Source of the DNA: Rubritepida sp.
GTDB lineage: Bacteria > Pseudomonadota > Alphaproteobacteria > Acetobacterales > Acetobacteraceae
Assembly: GCA_028291485.1 (NCBI GenBank)
Contig: JAQGHZ010000537.1
Coordinates: 1 to 6,533, forward strand
Direction: 5' to 3'
Length of the DNA stretch: 6,533 bases
Numbering within the stretch: position 1 is the stretch's first letter; every line of letters starts with the position of its first letter. A program made the position numbers and the translations under genes. This document shows positions 1 through 6,533 of the stretch, piece by piece. The notes beneath the pieces are model-generated. The model saw only the letters and a program-made list of their open reading frames with translations, was not told where the DNA came from and searched no databases.

Positions 1-1437
1 ACCGCCCAGCAGGTCCGTCACCCCCGGATGCAGCGGCACAGGGATGCCCAGCCCCGCGCTGCCGGGCGCCACCATCAGCGCCAGCGGCTCGCGCTCGCGT
101 GCGCCCACGCGGCCCAGCACCGCCTCCACGATGCGGCGGGCCTCCGCGGCGGTGAGGCCGTCATCGGCCATCAGCAGGGCCGCGACGGCGAGAGTCGGGA
201 CTGCCGCGGATTGGCCGGCATAGGCGCCGACCGGCACCGGCAGCGGCACCAGCCCGCGCTCGCGTAGCGCGTCACCCAGGGCGGAATCGATCGGGAGCAG
301 CCGCAGCGGCGCCGCGCCGAAAGCCTCGACCACGGGAGGAAACGGCGCCGCGCCCACCAGCATCACCGCATCCACGCGGCCCGCCGCCAACGCGGCCAGG
401 GCCGCGCGCGGCTCCAGCGCATCCGTCCCCGGCGGCTCCGCGACCACGACGCCTGCCGCCCGCAGTACCTCCGTCGCCGTGACGCGCGTGCCCGAGCCGG
501 CGAGGCCGAGCGCCGCCCGGCGGCCCGCGAGGTCGGCGAGCCCCCGCGCCCGATCGTCGGCGCGCACCACGACGTGAAGCTGCTCGGGGAAGAGCGCTAG
601 CAGCGCCCGCAACGCGAGATAGGGCCCCGCCTCCTCGAAGGCGCCGCGGCCCTCGACGGCCTGCGCCGCGACATCGGCCTGCACGAAGGCCAGGGTGGCC
701 CGCCGCTGGCGCAGCAGCGCCAGGTTCTCCACGCTGCCCGCGGTCGAGAGCAGGGTCAGCCGCAGCCCCCGCCGCTGCATGTCCTGCGCGAGCGCCTGGG
801 CCAGCCGCGCATAGGCGCCGCCGGGCGGGCCCGCGGCGAGGGGGTATCCGTCCGTGAGGCGCGCGAGCCGCGCCTCGATGTTGCGCTGCGCCGTCTCGAG
901 TTCCTCCTCGATGACGCGCGAGCCGCTGGGCGAGGTGTTCGACGGCGCGGCCCGCAGGGTCTCGGCCAGCCGGGCGAGCAGCCGTTCCGGACCCGTGAGC
1001 TGCCCGGGCGGTCCCGCGACGCGGGCGTCGATGGGCCCCGCCGCGGCCGCCGCCGCCCATCGCGCGCCATCCCGCCGATAGGGCAGCGTGCCGAAGACAG
1101 TGAGCTGGTCGCCCGGCTGGTTCCCGCCCTGGGCCAGCCCCAGGATGCCGGCCGCCCCCGCCCCCATCACGCCCGCGAGGAGCTGCGCGTTCGGCCCGCC
1201 CCATTGGCCGAGGTCGAGCCCACGTTCGAAGCGCAGCCGGGCCTTGAAATGCACGATCCGCCCGCCGTCCAGGGTTTCCATGCGGCCCTGCCGCTCCAGC
1301 CCGGCCAGCACCAGGGCCTGTCCGGGGAAGGCGGCCTCCAGCCGGGCCTGGAGGTCGCGCTGGAGCTGCGCGCCGTCGGGCTGCTGCTCGCAGGCGGCGA
1401 AGAGCAGGAGCGCCAGGAGGGCGAGGAGGCGGCGCAT
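1..1437 (-). CDS. TAXI-family TRAP-type solute-binding lipoprotein with N-terminal extension (partial, C-terminus cut by window edge)
   Basis: I translated this frame from the ATG at 1437-1435. It stays open for 479 codons to the left edge with no stop, so the extreme C-terminus is missing. Residues 1-16 form a lipoprotein-type signal: Arg2-Arg3, a Leu/Ala core, then LLFAAC with Cys16 as the likely lipidated residue (Phe at -3 is not the ideal residue). Residues about 20-180 are an extension I cannot assign. A TAXI domain runs from about 197 to the end. Its marks are a GPPGGAYARLA segment (203-213), TAGSVENLALLR (232-243), FVQADVA (251-257), PEQLHVVVRAD (284-294), GSGTRVTATEVL (314-325) and a closing IPVPLHPG (465-472), which in this family lies near the C-terminus. 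TAXI proteins capture solutes such as glutamate or other carboxylates in the periplasm for TRAP transporters. No TRAP membrane subunit is visible. The gene overlaps the upstream gltS stop codon by one base and has no clear ribosome binding site of its own, so translational coupling is likely. The substrate is unknown. Confidence 0.88.
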   Translation of the reverse strand, partial: MRRLLALLALLLFAACEQQPDGAQLQRDLQARLEAAFPGQALVLAGLERQGRMETLDGGRIVHFKARLRFERGLDLGQWGGPNAQLLAGVMGAGAAGILGLAQGGNQPGDQLTVFGTLPYRRDGARWAAAAAAGPIDARVAGPPGQLTGPERLLARLAETLRAAPSNTSPSGSRVIEEELETAQRNIEARLARLTDGYPLAAGPPGGAYARLAQALAQDMQRRGLRLTLLSTAGSVENLALLRQRRATLAFVQADVAAQAVEGRGAFEEAGPYLALRALLALFPEQLHVVVRADDRARGLADLAGRRAALGLAGSGTRVTATEVLRAAGVVVAEPPGTDALEPRAALAALAAGRVDAVMLVGAAPFPPVVEAFGAAPLRLLPIDSALGDALRERGLVPLPVPVGAYAGQSAAVPTLAVAALLMADDGLTAAEARRIVEAVLGRVGAREREPLALMVAPGSAGLGIPVPLHPGVTDLLGG

Positions 1438-2621
1438 CAGGCGAACCACGGCAGGGTCAGGAAGCCGGCCAGCACGCCAGCATTCACGAGGTCGATGAAG
1501 AAGGCGCCCGTCAGGGGCACGATCAGGCTCGCCGTCGGGCTCGGCCCGTGGCGCCGGGCCAGCGCCTGGGTGATCGCGACCGCAGTGGCGGTCGAGCCCA
1601 TGCAGAAGCCGATCACGCCCGCGGCCATCAGCGCCGCGTCGTAGCTCCGGCCCATGCCGGGAAAGGCCACGAACATCGCATAGAGGGCGCAGGCCACGGT
1701 CTGCGCGATCAGGATCGCGGCCAGCGGGCCGGCTAGCGTCGCGAACTCCCACAGTCTGAGCTGCATCATCGCCAGCGCCAGGAAGAGGCCCAACGCCACG
1801 CCACCCAGCAGGTCCGTGGGGCCGGTGCCCATGGTCCAGAGCCCGGTCATCTGCAGGCCGTTGCGCAGCAGCACGCCCGCCAGCAGCGCCCAGACGAAGG
1901 AAGGCAGCGTCACCGGCCCGCTGGAGGCGAGCTCGGCCAGGTAGCTGCCGATCAGCATGCAGGCGGTGATGGCGGCCAGGGCCACGATGAAGCGGGTGAC
2001 GTTGATGGGCTCCGCCTCGGCCGCCGCCTCCTGCGCGATATCCGCCGCCGAGCCCGAGAGCCTGAAGCGCGTGATGAGGATGTTGCCGACCGGCCCGCCC
2101 GTCAGGCCGCCCAGAACGAGGCCGAAGGTCGCCGCCGCCATCGCGATCGGCAGCGCGCCGCCGAGATTGTAGCTGGCGCCGAAGAGGTCGGCATAGGCGG
2201 CGCCCGTGCCGTGCCCGCCGACCAGGGTGATGGAGCCCACGATCAGCCCCATCGAAGGCGGCAGGTCGAGCGAAAGCGCGGTCGCGATGCCCACGACGTT
2301 CTGCAGCGCCACGAAGGGCGCCAGCACCAGCAGGTAGCGCAGCAGCACCAGTCCGCCGCGCGCGAGGTCACGGAAGTCGGTGGAAAGCCCGACGGTGGCG
2401 AAGAAGGCCAGCAGCAGCGGCCGCGACATCACGGGATCGAAGCGAAGCTCGAAGCCGGTCCAGGCCTGGGCCGCCCAGGCGCCGAGCGCGAAGATCAGCC
2501 CGCCCGTGACCGGATCCGGAATCGCGTAGCGCGCCAGCATCGGGACGGAGCGGTTCGCCAGCGTTCCCAGCAGGAGCACGCAGGCCGTGGCCAGCAGCGT
2601 CGCGATGATGTTCAGCGTCAT
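1437..2621 (-). CDS. gltS: Sodium/glutamate symporter, GltS (ESS) family
   Basis: This is a 394-residue inner-membrane protein, close to the usual length of about 400 for GltS, which imports glutamate with sodium. The N-terminus (TLLATACVLLLG, then AIPDPVTGGL at 33-42) matches the GltS opening. The first re-entrant-loop motif GGHGTG is intact at 135-140 and is followed by the family segment ATFGLVLGGLTGGPV (164-178). A polar linker at about 183-207 separates the two inverted halves. The second half carries SYDAALMAAG (326-335) and GAFFIDLVNA (372-381). The second re-entrant motif reads GFCMGSTATA (338-347) where typical members have GFGLGATPTA, so substrate preference may differ from glutamate. 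The ATG at 2621 is the only likely start: an in-frame TGA lies 18 nt upstream (2639-2637). No convincing Shine-Dalgarno precedes it. The stop codon shares a base with the start of the downstream TAXI gene, which implies a functional pair. Confidence 0.93.
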   Translation of the reverse strand: MTLNIIATLLATACVLLLGTLANRSVPMLARYAIPDPVTGGLIFALGAWAAQAWTGFELRFDPVMSRPLLLAFFATVGLSTDFRDLARGGLVLLRYLLVLAPFVALQNVVGIATALSLDLPPSMGLIVGSITLVGGHGTGAAYADLFGASYNLGGALPIAMAAATFGLVLGGLTGGPVGNILITRFRLSGSAADIAQEAAAEAEPINVTRFIVALAAITACMLIGSYLAELASSGPVTLPSFVWALLAGVLLRNGLQMTGLWTMGTGPTDLLGGVALGLFLALAMMQLRLWEFATLAGPLAAILIAQTVACALYAMFVAFPGMGRSYDAALMAAGVIGFCMGSTATAVAITQALARRHGPSPTASLIVPLTGAFFIDLVNAGVLAGFLTLPWFA

Positions 2622-2712
2622 GGCCGGGCCCGGACTTCACCTTGTGATTGGGCCCAGGTTGGACGCCGCCCCGCCGTCGCCGCAAGGGCACGATGCGGGG
2701 CGGCGCGCGGCG
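2622..2712 (-). other. Intergenic spacer between family 5 binding protein and gltS
   Basis: This 91-nt spacer holds no gene. It contains the long GC hairpin listed separately. It also has two copies of the palindrome GGGCCC (2626-2631 and 2650-2655), which could pair with each other just upstream of the gltS start. No convincing -35/-10 promoter is visible, so gltS is probably reached by read-through from upstream, although a separate promoter cannot be excluded. Confidence 0.5.
2664..2705 (-). terminator. Strong GC hairpin without U-tract, 3' of the family 5 binding-protein gene
   Basis: Positions 2664-2674 and 2695-2705 are perfect 11-bp inverted repeats around a 20-nt loop, and nearly every pair is G-C. 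In the transcript the hairpin starts 7 nt after the stop codon of the binding-protein gene. No run of U follows on either strand, so it does not look like a standard intrinsic terminator. It may be a partial terminator or an mRNA-stabilising 3' structure that keeps binding-protein mRNA more abundant than the downstream symporter mRNA, an arrangement common in transport operons. Confidence 0.5.
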
Positions 2713-4260
2713 CTACTTCCACTTCGCCAGGTAGAACCGCGGCAGCTCGTCCGGAAACGCCATGAACTCGAGCTGGCGCGAGAAGGCGTAGGTGTTCACG
2801 TAGGTGTGCAGCGGCAGGTAGTAGGCCTGTTCCGTCGCGCGACGGATGGCGGCCGAATAGGCGCGCTTGCGCACCTCCTCATCCGCGCTGGAGCCGCCCT
2901 CGGCGAGGAGGCGGTGCAGCTCCGGGTCGCGCGCGTAGTCGTCGAGGCTGCCTTCGCCGAACCAGTTGGGCATGAAGGCCGAGACGTCGTTGATCGAGTA
3001 GCTGCCCCAGCTGCCCATCGACATGGCGAGCTCGCCGCGCCAGGAGCGCTGGATGAGGGCCGCCACCTGCAGCATGTTCAGGCGCGCGCGGATGCCGACG
3101 GCCTGCAGGTAGCTCTGCACCGCCTCGGACCACTGACGCGGCTGCACGTAGCTGGCGAGCTCGATGTCGAAGCCGTTGGGATAGCCGGCCTCGGCGAGCA
3201 GCTCGCGCGCCTTGGCGGGATTGTAGTCGTAGCGCACGGCGGCATCGCCGTCGCAGCCGAACTGCGAGGGGAAGCAGGGCGCCGGCGGCACGCGCGAGCC
3301 GCCGGTGACGAGGCGGTCGGCCATGCTCTGCCGGTCGATCGCATGCCACACCGCCTGGCGCACCTTCAGCTTCGTCATCGGGTTGTCCGCGCCGCTGCGG
3401 CCCGAGGCGTCGAGCATGAGGTAGCCCACGCGCATCGATTCCTGCCGCAGCGTCTGCAGCGTCGGGATGCGGTTCACGTTGGGGATCTGGTCCGGATTCA
3501 TGTTCCAGATCCAGTCCACGCGCTGGGACAGAAGCTCGGTGAGCTCGGTCGCAGCATCGGTGACGAAGCGCGCGGTGATCTTGCGGATCGCGGGGCGTCC
3601 CTTGGGGCCGCCCTGGTAGTAGCCGTCGAAGCGCTCGAACTCGACGATCGAGGCGATATCCACGCGGGTGATCTTGTACGGTCCGGTGCCCACGGGTGCG
3701 CGCGCATAGCCCTCGGGCCCGACGCGCTCGCGATAGGCCTTCGGCCAGATGGGCCCGACCAGGGCCAAGTATTCGAGCGCGGCCGGCGTCGGGCGCTTCA
3801 TGCGCAGGCGCACGGAAAAATCGCCGGTCTTCTCGACGTTGTCGATCCACGAGTAGTTGCTCGGGGTGGCGACGCGCGCCTCGGGCTTGCTCACCGTGTT
3901 GAGCGTGTAGACCACGTCATCGGCAGAAAAATCGCTGCCGTCATGGAACTTCACGCCCTGGCGCAGCGTGAAGTCGATGGTGGTGGTGTCGACGAGCTTC
4001 CATTCTGTGGCCAGCGCGGCAACGACGCGGAAGGTCTCGGGATCGCGGTGGACCAGCCCGTCCCAGGCCTGGTGCGAGAGGATCAGGCCGGTGCGCTGGT
4101 TGTTGAAATAGGCGTCGATGTTCGGGACGGAATCGCGGAAGACGACGCGCAGCGTATCGGCGCTGCGCTGCGCCTCGGCCGCGCCGGAGATGAGGGCGGG
4201 AAGTCCGAAGCCGCCGGCGGCGGCGATCCCCTTGCCGAATGTGCGACGTCCGATGGTCAT
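2713..4260 (-). CDS. ABC transporter substrate-binding protein, family 5 (DppA/OppA type), Tat-exported
   Basis: This is a full-length 515-residue periplasmic binding protein of the SBP_bac_5 family, whose members bind peptides, nickel, glutathione, opines and related compounds for ABC importers. The N-terminus carries a twin-arginine signal (GRRTFGK at 4-10, a Gly/Ala-rich core, and probable cleavage after AEA at 28-30). Family marks follow in order: LSHQAWDGLVHRDPET (61-76), FTLRQGVKFHDGSDFSADDVVYTL (97-120), APVGTGPYKI (188-197), VRQAVWHAIDR (300-310), NPAKARELLAEAGYPNGFDIEL (347-368), and a C-terminal LAKWK. Cys329 and Cys336 could form a disulfide. No permease or ATPase genes are in the window. 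The ATG at 4260 is supported by a GGGAGG ribosome binding site 8 nt upstream. The ligand cannot be read from sequence. The neighbouring monooxygenase and MetQ-like gene hint at an organosulfur or amino-acid-derived compound, which is inference. Confidence 0.93.
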   Translation of the reverse strand: MTIGRRTFGKGIAAAGGFGLPALISGAAEAQRSADTLRVVFRDSVPNIDAYFNNQRTGLILSHQAWDGLVHRDPETFRVVAALATEWKLVDTTTIDFTLRQGVKFHDGSDFSADDVVYTLNTVSKPEARVATPSNYSWIDNVEKTGDFSVRLRMKRPTPAALEYLALVGPIWPKAYRERVGPEGYARAPVGTGPYKITRVDIASIVEFERFDGYYQGGPKGRPAIRKITARFVTDAATELTELLSQRVDWIWNMNPDQIPNVNRIPTLQTLRQESMRVGYLMLDASGRSGADNPMTKLKVRQAVWHAIDRQSMADRLVTGGSRVPPAPCFPSQFGCDGDAAVRYDYNPAKARELLAEAGYPNGFDIELASYVQPRQWSEAVQSYLQAVGIRARLNMLQVAALIQRSWRGELAMSMGSWGSYSINDVSAFMPNWFGEGSLDDYARDPELHRLLAEGGSSADEEVRKRAYSAAIRRATEQAYYLPLHTYVNTYAFSRQLEFMAFPDELPRFYLAKWK

Positions 4261-4292
4261 GTCCCGAGCCTCCCGCTTTGTGCGGGCGGGAG
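4261..4292 (-). promoter_or_regulatory. Shine-Dalgarno of the family 5 binding-protein gene, inside a hairpin
   Basis: The transcript carries GGGAGG (complement of 4269-4274), 8 nt before the ATG at 4260, which fixes that start. The same bases form one arm of a 7-bp perfect stem: CTCCCGC (complement of 4286-4292) pairs with GCGGGAG (complement of 4270-4276) around a 9-nt loop. If folded, five of the six Shine-Dalgarno bases are paired, so translation may be held back until a ribosome or other factor opens the stem. This is structural inference from the inverted repeat. In GC-rich DNA a short stem can arise by chance. Confidence 0.45.
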
Positions 4293-4328
4293 CCTAGGGA
4301 GAAGGCGGCCTCCCCCGCAAGGGCCGGT

Positions 4329-5675
4329 CTACTCCGCCGCCTGCGACCTTGCGGTAAAGAAACGGTTTTCCGGCCGCGGCAGGCCGAGATGCTCACGTAG
4401 CGTCGTGCCCTCGTACTCGCGGCGGAAGAGGCCGCGGCGCTGCAGTTCCGGCACCACCTGCTCCACGAAGTCGTCGAGGCCGCCGGGCACGTAGGGGAAC
4501 ATGATGTTGAAGCCGTCGCAGGCGCGGGTCTCCAGCCATTCCTCCATCGTGTCGGCGATGGTCCTGGGCGTGCCCACGATCGCGGCGCCGCCATAGCCGC
4601 CGAGCCGCTGCGCCAGCTGCCGCACGGTGAGGTTGTCGCGCCGGCCCATGTTGATGGCGCGCTCGCGGCCCGACTTGCTGTTCTCCGTCTCCGGAATCTC
4701 CGGCAGCGGCGCATCCTGATCAAAGGCGCGCGCGTCCACGCCAAGAATACTGGAGAGCGAGCCGATCGCGCTCTCGTAATGTACGAGGCTGTCGAGATGG
4801 GCGCGCTTGGCCTTCGCCTCCTCGTCGGTGTCTCCGACCATGACGAGCGCGCCAGGCAGGATCTTGAGGTGGTCCGGGTTGCGGCTATATTGCGCCGCCC
4901 TGCCCTTCACGTCGGCGTAGAAGGCCTGGGCATCAGCGATCGGGCCGCCGGCGGCGAAGATCATCTCCGCCGTCTCGGCGCCGATCTGGCGGCCGGCCTC
5001 GGAGGCGCCGGCCTGCACGATCACCGGCCAGCCTTGCACCGGCCGCGCCACGTTGAGCGGGCCGCGCACGGAGAGCTCGGCGCCCTTGTGGTCGAGGACG
5101 TGCATGCGCGTCGGATCCCAGAAGATCCCGCTCTCCACGTCGCGGATGAAGGCGTCGTCGGCGAAGCTGTCCCAGAGGCCGGTGACGACGTCGTAGAACT
5201 CGCGGGCACGCTTGTAGCGCTCGCCATGGGCCATGTGCTCGTCATGGCCGAAGTTGAGCGCGGCGTCCGGGTTCGCGGTGGTGACGAGGTTCCAGCCGGC
5301 GCGGCCGTTCGAGATATGGTCGAGCGACGCGAACTTCCGCGCGACATGGTAGGGATCGTTGTAGGTCGTCGACGCGGTCGCGATCAGGCCGATGCGCTCC
5401 GTCACGGCCGCCAGCGCGGGCAGCAGAGTCAGCGGATCGAAGCTCGTGACCGTGTGGCTGCGCCGCAGGGATTCGATCGGCATGTTCAGCAGCGCGAGGT
5501 GGTCCGCCATGAAGAAGGCGTCGAACTTGCCGCGCTCCAGCGTCTGGATGAGACGCGCGAGGCGCGGGAAGTTGAAGTTCGCGTCCGGCCAGGCGCCGGG
5601 ATAGCGCCAGGCCCCGGTGTGGATGGAGACGGGGCGCATGAAGGCGCCGAGGTGAAGCTGTCTGCGTTCGGCCAT
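4329..5675 (-). CDS. FMN-dependent monooxygenase of the NtaA/SnaA/DszA (nitrilotriacetate monooxygenase) family, luciferase-like
   Basis: This 448-residue protein has the usual length for this flavin-dependent two-component monooxygenase family. Members use FMNH2 from a separate reductase plus O2 to oxidise nitrilotriacetate, EDTA, dibenzothiophene sulfone, pristinamycin precursors or alkyl sulfur compounds in the cytoplasm. Family marks in order: GAWRYPGAWPDANF (21-34), FDAFFMADHLAL (51-62), the SLDHISNGRAGWNLVTT block (117-133), YKRAREFYDVVTGLWDS (154-170), the flavin phosphate-binding QAGASEAGRQ (221-230), VGTPRTIADTMEEW (367-380), and the closing FNIMFPYVPGGLDDFVEQVVPELQRRGLFR block (389-418). 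There is no signal peptide. A strong AAGGAGA ribosome binding site precedes the ATG at 5675. It follows the MetQ-like gene by 27 nt, so the two are almost certainly co-transcribed. The flavin reductase partner is not in the window. The substrate is unknown; an organosulfur compound is plausible from the neighbour. Confidence 0.94.
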   Translation of the reverse strand: MAERRQLHLGAFMRPVSIHTGAWRYPGAWPDANFNFPRLARLIQTLERGKFDAFFMADHLALLNMPIESLRRSHTVTSFDPLTLLPALAAVTERIGLIATASTTYNDPYHVARKFASLDHISNGRAGWNLVTTANPDAALNFGHDEHMAHGERYKRAREFYDVVTGLWDSFADDAFIRDVESGIFWDPTRMHVLDHKGAELSVRGPLNVARPVQGWPVIVQAGASEAGRQIGAETAEMIFAAGGPIADAQAFYADVKGRAAQYSRNPDHLKILPGALVMVGDTDEEAKAKRAHLDSLVHYESAIGSLSSILGVDARAFDQDAPLPEIPETENSKSGRERAINMGRRDNLTVRQLAQRLGGYGGAAIVGTPRTIADTMEEWLETRACDGFNIMFPYVPGGLDDFVEQVVPELQRRGLFRREYEGTTLREHLGLPRPENRFFTARSQAAE

Positions 5676-5687
5676 GGGTGTCTCCTT
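5676..5687 (-). promoter_or_regulatory. Ribosome binding site of the FMN monooxygenase gene
   Basis: AAGGAGA (complement of 5681-5687) sits 5 nt before the ATG at 5675. This is the strongest Shine-Dalgarno in the window and favours this start over the internal Met13 of the monooxygenase. It lies entirely within the 27-nt gap after the MetQ-like gene. Confidence 0.75.
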
Positions 5688-5702
5688 GGCGCGTGCGGGG
5701 AG

Positions 5703-6500
<798 letters not shown>

Positions 6501-6533
6501 TTGAAAAACTCCGGAATCAGCGGTGGGAGACGC
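6501..6533 (-). promoter_or_regulatory. Leader with ribosome binding site of the MetQ-like gene
   Basis: GGAG (complement of 6509-6512) is spaced 8 nt from the ATG at 6500 by a T-rich stretch, which supports that start. The remaining bases to the window edge are too few to judge a promoter or to tell whether another gene of the same operon lies upstream. Confidence 0.55.

Noticed and set aside
272..1204. A 310-codon minus-strand open frame rich in Arg, Gly and Ala
   Set aside because: It is an out-of-frame shadow of the TAXI gene. The frame starting at 1437 encodes clear TAXI motifs across the same bases, while this one gives low-complexity protein.
1..1437. Possible frameshift or pseudogene in the TAXI gene
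   Set aside because: A codon-by-codon translation from 1437 to 1 is uninterrupted for 479 residues with family motifs in the expected order. The gene is only cut by the window edge.
2626..2655. Paired GGGCCC palindromes as an operator upstream of gltS
   Set aside because: Six-base GC palindromes are common by chance in such DNA, and no regulator gene or conserved spacing supports an operator.
4297..4314. A second short stem (GGGAG at 4297-4301 with CTCCC at 4310-4314) between the monooxygenase and the receptor gene as a terminator
   Set aside because: It has only 5 bp and no U-tract on the transcribed strand, so it is too weak to call.
2587..4494. A 635-codon open frame on the plus strand, antisense to the whole family 5 receptor gene
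   Set aside because: Its translation is rich in His, Arg, Ala, Gly and Val with no recognisable domain, and it spans both ends of a convincing minus-strand gene. Long antisense frames are expected in DNA this rich in G+C.
3941..4744. A minus-strand open frame bridging the monooxygenase and the family 5 receptor, as a possible fusion or internal gene
   Set aside because: It is a shifted frame of two well-supported genes and its product is Arg/Ser/Pro-rich without any domain.

Overview
This is a GC-rich window, roughly 70% G+C by eye. It holds five protein genes packed head to tail, all on the minus strand and all read from the right edge towards the left. Base composition, codon use dominated by G/C third positions, and an abundance of orphan periplasmic binding proteins with twin-arginine-like signals suggest an alphaproteobacterium. 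The Acetobacteraceae (Roseomonas-like) or a related Rhodospirillales lineage are my best guesses. No rRNA or marker gene is present to prove this.

Layout in transcription order: (1) 6500-5703, a MetQ/NlpA-family binding protein. (2) After 27 nt, 5675-4329, an FMN-dependent monooxygenase of the NtaA/SnaA/DszA family. (3) After 68 nt containing a hairpin that covers the ribosome binding site, 4260-2713, an ABC-transporter family 5 (DppA/OppA-type) binding protein with a Tat signal. (4) After 91 nt containing a strong GC hairpin, 2621-1437, a GltS-type sodium/glutamate symporter. (5) With its start codon overlapping the GltS stop by one base, 1437 to beyond the left edge, a TAXI-family (TRAP-type) binding protein that is predicted to be a lipoprotein and carries an N-terminal extension of about 180 residues.

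How they may work together: genes 1-3 resemble known scavenging cassettes in which a MetQ-like or peptide-type binding protein captures an organosulfur or amino-acid-like compound and a flavin-dependent monooxygenase cleaves it. The FMN reductase, permeases and ATPases would have to lie outside the window. Genes 4-5 form a tightly coupled pair of a secondary transporter and a binding protein. TAXI proteins normally partner TRAP membrane subunits, so their coupling here to a GltS symporter is the most notable point in the window. It suggests a binding-protein-assisted version of a glutamate-type symporter, but this is inference.

I saw no RNA genes, mobile elements, CRISPR arrays or obvious pseudogenes. 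No gene-free stretch exceeds 300 bases.
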